A DNA stretch of 64,000 nt from Vibrio superstes. GTDB taxonomy: Bacteria; Pseudomonadota; Gammaproteobacteria; Enterobacterales; Vibrionaceae. The stretch's first letter is position 1, and the number at the start of each line of letters is the position of its first letter. The notes below the pieces were generated by a model. That model made no database searches. It worked only from the letters and a program-made list of their open reading frames with translations, and had not been told where the DNA came from. The stretch spans positions 1,587,111 through 1,651,110 of the forward strand of contig NZ_BCUR01000004.1 in the NCBI RefSeq assembly GCF_003569005.1, read 5' to 3'. This document shows positions 8,414 to 16,660 of this stretch, in pieces. Both the position numbers and the translations under genes were made by a program.

Positions 8414-8796
8414 AGCTGAAAGATGTCAGCCTGACATTCATACACAAATAACTACCGACGCGTCTTGCCAAGCTCTCTTATCGGTAATCTTCAACAGAGT
8501 GCGTTCTTAGATTCCCGCTAACAGCACGCGGGAATGACGATTTTACAGCTATTAGCTAACGGCTGGCAGCTTGAAACTTTCGACCCACCCCCCGTTATTG
8601 CCAAGGGCTCTTATCGGTAATATTGGGTTTTCTGTACCGTTAGCTGCCCGTTCAGAGCTCTCGGGGACGACGTTTATTAATCGCATGAACATCCATGAAC
8701 ATCAAAGTAGTGATCTAATAAGGCATACACTTTGTTCGTTCACATTTAGAACGACTATCAATACTTGTGTATCAAAGTCAGACTTGCAGCTTTCAG
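8414..8796. mobile_element. MITE-like element, copy A (~383 bp)
   Basis: No gene here. The ends are imperfect inverted repeats of about 32 bases: left 8416-8447 (CTGAAAGATG...TACACAA) and right 8765-8796 (TTGTGTATC...GCTTTCAG), about 78% matched by eye. The interior has palindromic modules (ATTCCCGC...GCGGGAAT at about 8510-8535, and two CTCTTATCGGTAAT blocks) and a ~120-base segment (8663-8784) shared with copy B at 12396-12510. The right terminal repeat contains the stop codon of the ABC ATPase gene. The element codes for nothing evident and is probably non-autonomous. Confidence 0.7.
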
Positions 8797-9575
8797 GTTT
8801 TTAATTTTTTCACCGCTAAAATATTGGGATTGCCCGTCACCGTATTGGTTGATACTTGAACCTGATAAGGATAGAGAGTTTGAACCAATTCTTGAGTCAG
8901 TATCTTGTCGGGCTTTCCATCTGCGATCAATCTTCCGCTTTGCAATAACATCAGACGATCGCAAAACTCTGCTGCTGTGTTTAGGTTGTGAAGCGCGACG
9001 ACGACCGTCTTCTGCTCTTTTACCAAACTGTGCAAAATATTCATTAATTGGGCTTCATGGCCAATATCTAGACTAGCACTCGGTTCATCAAGCAATATGA
9101 TGGGTGTGTTTTGAAGTAAAATTCGCGCTAAATGAACCAGTTGCTGCTCCCCTCCGGAGAGGTGATCCACCGTTCTATCCGCTAGATATTCTATATCGAG
9201 TCGCTTTAATGCTATCGCGATTTTTTGCTTTTTTTCTTTAATGCTTAAGTTGGCATTATTCACCAAACCAAGGGACACCAGTTCAGTGACTTTGTAGGGA
9301 AACTCAACTCGATTGGACTGAGGTAAATAACTTACCTGGGCGGCGCGTTCACTTGAAGAAAGAGCTCCCAACGATTGCCCTTTTATAAAGACATTGCCGG
9401 AAGATGGCGTTAAATAGCCACTCAAGTGCTTTAACAAGCTCGATTTACCCGCGCCATTGGGTCCGATAACACCAATCAATGCGCCTGCTTCCACCTCAAA
9501 GTTAATCCCTTGCAAGATGGGTTTACCATTGATTTTAGAGAAGAGCTCAACGGCACTAAGACGGGGTTCATTCAT
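8793..9575 (-). CDS. ABC transporter ATPase, FecE/BtuD/HmuV type
   Basis: 260 residues from the ATG at 9575, which overlaps the permease stop as ATGA; a longer frame exists to 9614 but the overlap favours 9575. Walker A GPNGAGKSS, Q-loop (SYLPQSNR), signature HLSGGEQQLVHLAR, Walker B IILLDEPSASLD and switch His (VVVALHNL) are all present, so it should be active. It powers the import system encoded by the two upstream genes. Family members serve iron-siderophore, haem or cobalamin uptake; the divergent PduO-like gene suggests corrinoids. The stop TGA lies inside the terminal repeat of MITE copy A. Confidence 0.92.
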   Translation of the reverse strand: MNEPRLSAVELFSKINGKPILQGINFEVEAGALIGVIGPNGAGKSSLLKHLSGYLTPSSGNVFIKGQSLGALSSSERAAQVSYLPQSNRVEFPYKVTELVSLGLVNNANLSIKEKKQKIAIALKRLDIEYLADRTVDHLSGGEQQLVHLARILLQNTPIILLDEPSASLDIGHEAQLMNILHSLVKEQKTVVVALHNLNTAAEFCDRLMLLQSGRLIADGKPDKILTQELVQTLYPYQVQVSTNTVTGNPNILAVKKLKT

Positions 9576-10621
9576 AACAACCGACCTTGTTTTTGCACTC
9601 TGACCACTAGCCATAGAAAATAGAGTCCACCCAATACTGCGGTGATGATGCCTGCCTTTATTTCATAAGGAGCAATCAAGTAGCGTCCTAGCAGGTCACA
9701 CACTAGCAAAAGAATAGCCCCAAATAGTGCTGACAATGGCAACAGGCTGATGTGATTAGCCCCCGTTAACATTCGAACGAGATGTGGCACCATCAGACCA
9801 ATAAATCCAATGGGACCCGCAATAGCGATGGACATAGCAGTCAGTATCGACGCACACAGCAATAAGGCAAAGCGACTTCTCTGTACGTTCATCCCCAGCC
9901 CGTGGGCCGCTTCATCACCTATAGACAGGGTATTGAGCCAACTTGCACGCTTTAAGAGCCATACAGACGCCAATATGATGACAGGTAACGGCCAAGCAAT
10001 ATGTTGCCACAAGCGCCCTTCTAGGCCGCCCATGGTCCAAAAAACGAACTGATTAACCTCATACTGTCTAGCAAATAAAAGCACGCCAAGTGTTGCGCCG
10101 CCCAGCAGGGATGAAAGCGCTAGCCCCGCTAAAATAAGATAGAGGGTTTGACCATTGCCTGAGTTTTTCGCCAGTACATAGACAAACATGGCGCAAACCA
10201 ACGCCCCCACGCTCGCTATCACTGGTGTCCATAATGGATTGGATAAAGAAAGCCCTGTAGCAATAGCAATCACTGCGCCAAAGCTACTACCTGCACTGAC
10301 TCCAAGAACATCAGGGCTCGCCAAAGGATTTCGAAATAAGCCTTGCGTGCATGCGCCAGCGAGGGCTAACGCACTGCCAGCGGTGATTGCAGCGACAACA
10401 CGGGGTAAGCGAATATGAACAACGATGGCTGACAAGGTTGGATACTGTGAGCTCGCAACCTCTTGCCCTTCAACAAGCCATAGCTTTAAAAATGCAAATA
10501 GATCCGCCAAAGCGATATCAACAGCGCCTAAAGTCAATGCAAACCAAATAGAAAGCAAAAGCACGAACAAAGAGCCATAACTATAGAGTCGGATTTTTGG
10601 CAGGCTCGAATCTGCAATCAT
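9572..10621 (-). CDS. ABC transporter permease, FecCD/BtuC family
   Basis: 349 residues with about ten membrane segments. Family motifs: RLPRVVAAITAGSALALAGACTQGLFRNPLASPDVLGVSAGSSFGA (split here only as a region, residues ~70-115) and GPIGFIGLMVPHLVRML near residue 265. It forms the inner-membrane channel of the importer. ATG at 10621 overlaps the stop of the binding-protein gene by four bases (ATGA), and its own stop overlaps the ATPase start the same way, so the three genes are a tightly coupled operon. Confidence 0.92.
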   Translation of the reverse strand: MIADSSLPKIRLYSYGSLFVLLLSIWFALTLGAVDIALADLFAFLKLWLVEGQEVASSQYPTLSAIVVHIRLPRVVAAITAGSALALAGACTQGLFRNPLASPDVLGVSAGSSFGAVIAIATGLSLSNPLWTPVIASVGALVCAMFVYVLAKNSGNGQTLYLILAGLALSSLLGGATLGVLLFARQYEVNQFVFWTMGGLEGRLWQHIAWPLPVIILASVWLLKRASWLNTLSIGDEAAHGLGMNVQRSRFALLLCASILTAMSIAIAGPIGFIGLMVPHLVRMLTGANHISLLPLSALFGAILLLVCDLLGRYLIAPYEIKAGIITAVLGGLYFLWLVVRVQKQGRLL

Positions 10622-11517
10622 GGAGCTGGCGCTCCTAGTACCGCTTTGTTGACGAACAAAATGGTCTCAACGATATGTTGGCTATAGGTGCCCCGTAAAT
10701 TTTCAGGTATTTGATAAACGTCCCCATGCCTAATCGCATCAATGCTTCTTAGTGCGGGATCTGTCATTACCTGATTCATGAAGTTTTCTGCGCCCTGCTC
10801 GTCACCATAAATCCAGCCTGGGACAAATAGCACTTCGGGATTTAACGCCACCAGCAACTCTTTAGACATAGGGGTCTGCCCAAACTTGTCCGCCTGTAAA
10901 TCAGAGACCAAGTTTTTAAAACCGGCTTTATCGACAATGAGCTGCCACGTTGATTGACGAGTGCTCGATGTTCCCCAACTGTTGTAATCGAGTACCTTAT
11001 AATGATGACTGGTAAATATGAGCTCTTCTTCCAGTCGGCGATCCATTTCCGTCACCATGGCTTCCGCCTTATTTTGCTCATCGACTATCTTGCCCACCAG
11101 CTTGATCAGCTGTTTTATCTCTTCATAGGTTGACGGTGTAGGTAATAGAAAGACCCTAATTCCAGCGGCGCGAAGCTGTTCTACACGACCTGCATCGCTC
11201 CAATTAGCGGCAAACACGAGGTCAGGTTGATTTACTAATATTTGCTCGACATTGAGATCGAGACGAGGAATTGTCGTTGGCATCTTTCCTGCTACTGCAG
11301 AGAAGTGTTTATCATCCACTAGATTTGTGACTGAACTGAACTGCTGAGGCTCTATTAAATCCAGCAAGACTTCATCACTAAATAAGGATTTCGATGAGAT
11401 TTTTTGTGGTGCTGAAGGCAAATGAACCGCAGTGCCACTTGCGTCCGTAACCGTCATTGGGAAACTCGCCCATGCATTTGACGCACAAAAACAAACAAGT
11501 AACAAAAAGACGCGCAT
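10618..11517 (-). CDS. Periplasmic substrate-binding protein, FecB/BtuF type
   Basis: About 299 residues from ATG 11517, chosen because GGAA sits 6 bases upstream and because the product then begins directly with a signal peptide (MRVFLLLVCFCASNAWA); an ATG 12 bases further upstream is possible. Class III binding-protein features: DASGTAVHLPSAPQKI near the mature N-terminus, DLNVEQILVNQPDLVFAANW, and C-terminal GDVYQIPENL. It should deliver an iron chelate or corrinoid to the permease. The substrate is not proven; cobalamin is favoured only by the neighbouring PduO-like gene. Confidence 0.88.
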   Translation of the reverse strand: MRVFLLLVCFCASNAWASFPMTVTDASGTAVHLPSAPQKISSKSLFSDEVLLDLIEPQQFSSVTNLVDDKHFSAVAGKMPTTIPRLDLNVEQILVNQPDLVFAANWSDAGRVEQLRAAGIRVFLLPTPSTYEEIKQLIKLVGKIVDEQNKAEAMVTEMDRRLEEELIFTSHHYKVLDYNSWGTSSTRQSTWQLIVDKAGFKNLVSDLQADKFGQTPMSKELLVALNPEVLFVPGWIYGDEQGAENFMNQVMTDPALRSIDAIRHGDVYQIPENLRGTYSQHIVETILFVNKAVLGAPAP

Positions 11518-11748
11518 AATACTTTCCATAGTCTGTTTTATTCGGGTGTTAATTCACTCTTTACTCTGCTTCCTGCAAGACTAGACTGCGCTTGCAGACG
11601 TCCTCTGGTTACCCGCAAAGAAAATTGAAGTAATCCGTGATTTTATCGAATAACAGTGATTAGATATCAGATTGGGACATAGAGTAACAATGTTTCTCTA
11701 CTAACGCATTGAAACATAGTCTAATTGTAAGCCGAAAAGGACGAATAA
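11518..11748. promoter_or_regulatory. Divergent intergenic region with a 7-bp inverted repeat
   Basis: Separates the importer operon from the PduO-like gene. An exact inverted repeat CTGCAAG (11573-11579) / CTTGCAG (11591-11597) could be an operator or an RNA hairpin of the importer leader. I looked for a cobalamin riboswitch here and found neither the GCCACTG box nor its partner elements. Confidence 0.35.
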
Positions 11749-12282
11749 ATGAAATTCAGTGGTAATATCGATGAATTAGCTTACCCATTCATCTTTGAAG
11801 AAAGCCCACTTTGTGATTTTGAGATTCTCACAGATGAACTTTGTACTGTCGTCGGATTAGCGCTCTCCGCTATAGAAAATGCTCAGATACGCAGCTCTCT
11901 AGACCAACTGCAGCCAAAGATATTTCATCTTAATGGGTCTATACGTGGAAAAAATGGCATATTCGAGAGCGATATAGAACAGCTCACTAAGGAGTACCAT
12001 TCCTTTAGAAATAGCGTCGCCGATGATCAAAAGCGTTTCGTTTTACCCCGAGGAACGGGCCCTGTAGTACAACTGCACTACTGTCGCAGTCTATCAAAAA
12101 AGGTAGTCAGACAGTTGGTATTGGTAGAAACATCCGGGAAGAATGTTCCAGAGACTCTGCCGAGATTTGCGAACCTGCTAGTGAACTACTTTTTTGCTTT
12201 AACCCGCGTACTAAACCAAGAGATGGGGATTGATGAGCCAGAGTACGTCAGTATCAATTATCCTGCGAAACCCAAGCTTTAA
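11749..12282 (+). CDS. PduO-like ATP:corrinoid adenosyltransferase homologue, N-terminally reduced
   Basis: 177 residues. The helical core resembles PduO/MMAB adenosyltransferases: FEILTDELCTVVGLALSAIEN matches the family's TLDELNSxLGLA helix, FVLPRGTGPVVQLHYCRSLSKK matches the FxLPxG...LHxARTxCRR region near residue 100-120, and NLLVNYFFALTRVLNQ matches the last helix. The family's usual N-terminal ATP-binding motif (TRTGDxGTT) is missing, because the protein starts almost at the DEL helix. It may be a divergent enzyme or a corrinoid-binding protein. It is divergent from a BtuFCD-like importer, which supports a corrinoid role. Confidence 0.6.
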   Translation: MKFSGNIDELAYPFIFEESPLCDFEILTDELCTVVGLALSAIENAQIRSSLDQLQPKIFHLNGSIRGKNGIFESDIEQLTKEYHSFRNSVADDQKRFVLPRGTGPVVQLHYCRSLSKKVVRQLVLVETSGKNVPETLPRFANLLVNYFFALTRVLNQEMGIDEPEYVSINYPAKPKL

Positions 12283-12288
12283 CGCTGA

Positions 12289-12524
12289 CAGCTATTAGCC
12301 TGTCTCTTGATCACAAGTCGGACTTTAGGGTTTCTGTCATGCCCGAGTGCTTTTATCGGGCATCTGTTTGTATAATGCCAGCCCAGAAAGCCCTAGGGGA
12401 TGACGTTTATTAATCGAATGAACATCCCTGAACATCAAAGTAATGATCGAATAAGGCATGCGCTCTGTTAGAGCACATTTAGATCGACTATCAATACTTG
12501 TGTATGAAAGTCGGGCTATTAGCT
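12289..12524. mobile_element. MITE-like element, copy B (~236 bp)
   Basis: Same family as copy A. The left end AGCTATTAGCC...CACAA and the right end TTGTGTATGAAAGTCGGGCTATTAGCT form imperfect terminal inverted repeats. It holds one palindromic block (GCCCGAGTGCTTTTATCGGGC at 12340-12360) and the ~115-base segment shared with copy A (12396-12510, differing at scattered positions). The stop codon of the minus-strand LysE-type gene lies in its right terminal repeat. No coding capacity. Confidence 0.68.
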
Positions 12525-13152
12525 AGAAGCTGCTCACCATCAACTGCGCTCCTAACGCAACCAACACCACACAGGTACACATCTGCAGACGGTAATTAGT
12601 TTTGCCATTTGCTAACAAAGCCTTGGCCTTATCGAGCATACTTGCAAGCCCACACTGCCAAATCATAGCTAATAAAAAGTGTATTGAAGCAAGAAACATG
12701 GATTGCAGCCAAAGGTTGCCATTTTGGTCGATGAACTGTGGCAAAAACGCGAGGTAAAACACCGCTGTTTTTGGGTTTAACACATTGGAGAGAAACCCTT
12801 CCCGAAGAGAAATATAACGCGATACTCCCTTTTCACTGCTGTCTATATGCAATGCACCTACGCCGCGACGCAGGGAGCGAACCCCGGACACGCCAAGATA
12901 GATCAAGTAAGCCGCACCCACAATCTTGATACCATTAAACAAATCGGGACTTTGGCTAATGATAGCGGCTACACCAATAGCGGACCAAGTCGCATGAAGG
13001 TATAACCCTAAGCAAATCCCCAAACTCGTAGCATAACCATCCCACTTACCGCCTCGACTGGTATTTCTGATCACCAATACAGTGTCTAACCCCGGTGTAA
13101 TGGTCAACAAGGTCATTGCGGCGATAAAAGTGTATAAGTCGTTAATCTGCAT
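12523..13152 (-). CDS. LysE/RhtB-family amino-acid exporter
   Basis: 209 residues with six hydrophobic segments and the family N-terminus (MTLLTITPGLDTVLVIRNTSRGGKWDG): the TPGLD element replaces the usual PGP. FLSNVLNPKTAVFYLAFLPQF in the middle is the second conserved block (NPKxxxFFxxxxPQF). Likely exports an amino acid through the inner membrane. Its stop TAG lies at the edge of MITE copy B. Divergent from the carboxypeptidase gene, with 78 bases between. Confidence 0.9.
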   Translation of the reverse strand: MQINDLYTFIAAMTLLTITPGLDTVLVIRNTSRGGKWDGYATSLGICLGLYLHATWSAIGVAAIISQSPDLFNGIKIVGAAYLIYLGVSGVRSLRRGVGALHIDSSEKGVSRYISLREGFLSNVLNPKTAVFYLAFLPQFIDQNGNLWLQSMFLASIHFLLAMIWQCGLASMLDKAKALLANGKTNYRLQMCTCVVLVALGAQLMVSSF

Positions 13153-13230
13153 TGGATTTTCTATTGCTGGCTAGGTTGGAAGCAGGAAGTTTGCTAGTCT
13201 AAACCAATTCAACACCCTTAAGGAAGAGAT

Positions 13231-14712
13231 ATGTCTGCATTTCAATCACTCAAAGACCATTTCCAAAAGATTGATAACTTTAACCACCTATCGGCAATCT
13301 GCGGATGGGATGCGGCGGCCATGATGCCCAGTGGAGGCAATGAAGCCCGTTCACGAGCCATGGCAGAGCTATCCGTGCATGTACACAGCTTAAAAACCGA
13401 GCCACAACTAGAAGAGTGGTTTGGCAAAGCCTCTGAGCAATCGCTATCAGCTCAAGACAACGCTGTACTGCGAGAGATGAAGCGAAGCTGGCTTATGTCC
13501 AATGTGCTGCCAGCTAAGCTGGTAGAAGCAAAGTCGTTAGCAGGCTCTAAGTGTGAGCATGCGTGGCGCACGCAAAGGGGCAATGATGATTGGCAGGGAT
13601 TTTCGAAAAACTGGCAACCTGTGGTTGAACTGTCTCAAGAAGAAGCGCAAATACGCGCCGAAGCAGCTGGCCTATCTCCTTACGATGCCATGCTCGATAT
13701 CTTTGAGCCAGGAACAAACAGCGAATCACTGACCAAAATTTTTAATGATGTGAAGTCTTGGCTTCCAAGCCTAATAGACACTGTCATTACTAAACAAAGT
13801 ACTGAAGCAATTATTGAATCAACGGGCACCTTTGACACCTCAAAGCAAAAAGCGCTGGGCCTTGAGGTCATGAAACTTCTTCAGTTTGATTTTAAACACG
13901 GCCGCCTCGATGAAAGCGTACATCCATTTTGTGGCGGCGTGCCGGAGGATGTCAGAATAACCACCCGCTACGATGAAAAAGAATTCATGCAATCATTAAT
14001 GGGTATTGTTCATGAAACGGGTCATGCACGCTATGAACAGGGCTTACCTTCCTCTCTTTCGGGCAATCCGGCTAGTGAAGCTCGCTCAATGGGTATTCAT
14101 GAATCACAATCGCTATTCTTTGAGATGCAGCTTGGGCGCAGCGCTCCCTTTATAGGTCACCTCAGCCAGATGGCCACTAAGCAGTTCACCTCACATGACC
14201 CGTCACTGTTTGAGCCTAGTAATCTGAACAAGCTTTACACTCGCGTCAAAAAAGACTTTATCCGCGTTGACGCCGATGAACTCACGTACCCAGCACACGT
14301 TATTCTTCGCTTTGAGATCGAGCGTGACCTCATCAACGGTAAGATCAGCTACAAAGATGTCCCTGAACTATGGGATTCGAAGATGCAGTCTTATCTAGGA
14401 CTGTCTACTGCTGGAAACTATAAAAATGGTTGTATGCAGGATATTCACTGGACCGATGGTGCCTTTGGGTATTTCCCAAGTTATACACTGGGTGCTATGT
14501 ACGCGGCGCAGTTTATGGCAGCGATGAGAAAAACCGTAGATGTTGATGCCGCACTTCATGCTGGAGACCCAAGCCCTATCTTCACTTGGTTGTCAGATAA
14601 CATATGGTCCAAGGGAAGCTTATCAACCACCGATGCACTGGTTAAAGCCGCGACAGGTGAGACACTAAACCCTATGCATTTCAAACAGCACCTGCAAAAT
14701 CGTTATTTGTAG
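13231..14712 (+). CDS. Carboxypeptidase Taq, metallopeptidase family M32
   Basis: 493 residues, normal for M32. The zinc motif HETGH is at residues 261-265, followed by the family's GNPASEARSMGIHESQS segment that supplies the third ligand region (HESQS). The C-terminal DIHWTDGAFGYFPSYTLGAMYAAQF block is another M32 hallmark. The enzyme removes C-terminal residues from peptides in the cytosol with a divalent metal. AAGGAAGAG precedes the ATG. Monocistronic. Confidence 0.93.
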   Translation: MSAFQSLKDHFQKIDNFNHLSAICGWDAAAMMPSGGNEARSRAMAELSVHVHSLKTEPQLEEWFGKASEQSLSAQDNAVLREMKRSWLMSNVLPAKLVEAKSLAGSKCEHAWRTQRGNDDWQGFSKNWQPVVELSQEEAQIRAEAAGLSPYDAMLDIFEPGTNSESLTKIFNDVKSWLPSLIDTVITKQSTEAIIESTGTFDTSKQKALGLEVMKLLQFDFKHGRLDESVHPFCGGVPEDVRITTRYDEKEFMQSLMGIVHETGHARYEQGLPSSLSGNPASEARSMGIHESQSLFFEMQLGRSAPFIGHLSQMATKQFTSHDPSLFEPSNLNKLYTRVKKDFIRVDADELTYPAHVILRFEIERDLINGKISYKDVPELWDSKMQSYLGLSTAGNYKNGCMQDIHWTDGAFGYFPSYTLGAMYAAQFMAAMRKTVDVDAALHAGDPSPIFTWLSDNIWSKGSLSTTDALVKAATGETLNPMHFKQHLQNRYL

Positions 14713-14762
14713 ATTCATTCAGAGCACCTAATTTAGGTGCTCTGACACTCATTTAGCGTAAC

Positions 14763-15611
14763 CTAGATATCATACGAAAGATCATGAAAATGGCATCGAT
14801 TATTGCGGCCATTATTCTTCACCTTGTATAACGCCTTATCGGCTTGAAAAAATAAACGCTCAAATTGATTTTCGGCCAAAGGCGCAACGGTAGTACCACC
14901 AATACTTAAAGTGACGTCAAAGGGGGCAGCTTCAATCGGCAATGGTATTGATTTTTGTAGCCTAGTCATGACCTCTTCGACCTCTGTTGGTGAAGTATTA
15001 GGGCACAGAATAATAAACTCATCACCGCCCCAGCGGGCCAGTAAGTCATAACCTCGGATTTGCTTACGCAAATGCTCTGCAACCAGTACTAAGACCCTAT
15101 CACCCACTTGATGCCCATACTCATCATTCACTTTTTTAAAGTGGTCAATATCGACAAGGATCATTGAGGTGTCTGTCAAATAGCGCAATGAGCGATCTAG
15201 TTCCTTTTTGGACAATTGTTCGATTGCCCGCTTATTAAAGGTGTTGGTTAAAGGCTCTATCTCAGCCATTCTCCTTTGCCTGCGAAACATATTATGAATA
15301 CCATACGCAATAAGAGCGAGGCCAAGCAGGGCTAATACATCACCAACGAACACATCTACTACAACATTGCCATTGACTAGCGACTTAAATTCACTCACCT
15401 CTTCTAAAAATTCATGAGTTTTACAGACCATTAATGACACTAGCCCTAGCTTAACGGTGCAGGCAAGTGTGGTTCGACCGAACACATATATCGTTGTCAA
15501 CAAAATTAAAGAAGCCGCCTCCAAAAGAAAGTCGGTTTTATCAAGAATTTGAAAGCTAAGGTATAAAAAAGCAGGAAACAGTGCACTAATGGCTATCAAC
15601 AGATAGTTCAT
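14763..15611 (-). CDS. Membrane-bound diguanylate cyclase (GGDEF)
   Basis: 282 residues: about four to five hydrophobic segments in residues 1-115, then a GGDEF domain. The active-site motif GGDEF is intact at about residues 195-199, and an RxxD inhibitory site (RGYD, about 186-189) sits five residues before it. It should make cyclic di-GMP from two GTP and be product-inhibited. The N-terminal membrane part is short and resembles no sensor I know. Cyclic di-GMP controls LapA-type adhesin retention in other species, so a link with the adhesin at the left edge is possible but unproven. Confidence 0.92.
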   Translation of the reverse strand: MNYLLIAISALFPAFLYLSFQILDKTDFLLEAASLILLTTIYVFGRTTLACTVKLGLVSLMVCKTHEFLEEVSEFKSLVNGNVVVDVFVGDVLALLGLALIAYGIHNMFRRQRRMAEIEPLTNTFNKRAIEQLSKKELDRSLRYLTDTSMILVDIDHFKKVNDEYGHQVGDRVLVLVAEHLRKQIRGYDLLARWGGDEFIILCPNTSPTEVEEVMTRLQKSIPLPIEAAPFDVTLSIGGTTVAPLAENQFERLFFQADKALYKVKNNGRNNRCHFHDLSYDI

Positions 15612-15906
15612 AGTAAGATCACCTTAGCCAAGACAACGTGAAAGTATTGGCTTATTAATGCTTATTATAAGTTGCGGTAAAACACTTAATTCGGTCATTT
15701 TAAAATACTAAGGTCTGTGCTGGCTAAGAAAATCAAGCTTAACGCCTTGTTACAAATGTAGCAAATCGACCTTCACACTTCTCAAAGGAAATAATTGCCT
15801 TTACGGAGGCAAGTGCCCTGACCTACTCTAGCTTTTGTAAAGCGTCCTCTCAATGACAGCACATTCAGAGGACGTCTTATCCTTCATTGAGAAAACCCAG
15901 CTATTG
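15612..15906. other. Intergenic region with hairpins
   Basis: 295 bases with no gene. It contains a TTGCCT/AGGCAA hairpin at about 15794-15811 and a GTCCTCT (15844-15850) / AGAGGAC (15867-15873) stem, which may terminate the minus-strand MarR gene although its T-tract is poor. The right part also holds the promoter for the diguanylate cyclase. Confidence 0.35.
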
Positions 15907-16374
15907 CTACTTATGATGGGCAAGCAAGGCTTTAGTGCATAGACGTGTCAGTTCTTTGTTTTCTTCTTCGGTCAAACAGTCCATGAACTCGGTACGGGTT
16001 TCGAAAACCACTTCACTACACACCTTCTTGATCTCTTCGCCACTTTCAGTCAATGCAAGCAATTTAGTTTTCTGATTGTTATCGTCTTTCATTGTCTTTA
16101 CCCAGCCACGCTTAACCATATTGTCCACTGTGCGTTTTGCCGTGCTTCTATCGTACATTAGATAATTCGCTAGGCTTTGCTGTTTGATGGGCTGATTCTC
16201 AAAAATAATATGCATCCCCAGCAACATCTCAAGAGTAACATCAGCGTGCTCACGCAACTTCCCATGCACTAGGTTTCGATGAAGCCTGGTTAACACCGTC
16301 ATCAAGAATAATGGGCTGTTCTCTAGAACCGGCAGTCGGCGTAGATCTTTTGCAAAAATAGAGTCAGTAGACAT
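15907..16374 (-). CDS. MarR-family transcriptional regulator
   Basis: 155 residues. Winged-helix features: QSLANYLMYDRSTAKRTVDNMVKRGWV as the recognition helix region, then the wing KTMKDDNNQKTKLLALTESG with the family's LTxxG ending. MarR proteins bind palindromic operators as dimers and usually repress their own and a divergent gene. Three matching palindromes lie between it and the divergent DUF3179-like gene. Ligand unknown. Confidence 0.9.
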   Translation of the reverse strand: MSTDSIFAKDLRRLPVLENSPLFLMTVLTRLHRNLVHGKLREHADVTLEMLLGMHIIFENQPIKQQSLANYLMYDRSTAKRTVDNMVKRGWVKTMKDDNNQKTKLLALTESGEEIKKVCSEVVFETRTEFMDCLTEEENKELTRLCTKALLAHHK

Positions 16375-16414
16375 AGTGAGTTCTCATTTCAAAAGAAAGT
16401 CTTACCCTTCTTTT

Positions 16415-16436
16415 TATTGTTGTTTATACAACAATA
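16415..16436. promoter_or_regulatory. Probable MarR operator 1
   Basis: Exact inverted repeat with 9-bp halves (TATTGTTGT / ACAACAATA) separated by 4 bases, 41 bases upstream of the marR start. Contains TGTTG-N6-CAACA, shared with the two other sites. Confidence 0.68.
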
Positions 16437-16563
16437 GCAAATATCTAAGGCAATGTCTTGTTTTCATAACGCGCGTTCACAGGTGTCCCTTCACTGCCTA
16501 AAACCAACTTAAGCTACTGATATTATGCAATAACCAACTTTAGATCATAAATTGCTCTATTTT

Positions 16564-16579
16564 TGTTGCATGAGCAACA
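16564..16579. promoter_or_regulatory. Probable MarR operator 2
   Basis: Exact inverted repeat TGTTGC-ATGA-GCAACA, again TGTTG-N6-CAACA. Lies 82-97 bases upstream of the DUF3179-like ATG, within promoter distance. Confidence 0.66.
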
Positions 16580-16602
16580 TAGATTGATTATAGTGACCGT
16601 AT

Positions 16603-16618
16603 TGTTGAGGGCGCAACA
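16603..16618. promoter_or_regulatory. Probable MarR operator 3
   Basis: TGTTG-AGGGCG-CAACA: same half sites and spacing as operators 1 and 2. Its centre is 39 bases from that of operator 2, so two dimers could sit on the DUF3179-gene promoter. Confidence 0.63.
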
Positions 16619-16660
16619 TAAACTGCAGGATGCAAAAATAATTAACTAAGAGAGACTTAC

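Noticed and set aside
8571..8804. Open frame within the intergenic region after the symporter
   Set aside because: Lies entirely inside MITE copy A; not conserved in copy B.
11518..11748. Possible cobalamin riboswitch in front of the BtuFCD-like operon
   Set aside because: Neither the conserved GCCACTG box nor the other B12-box elements could be found on the minus strand.
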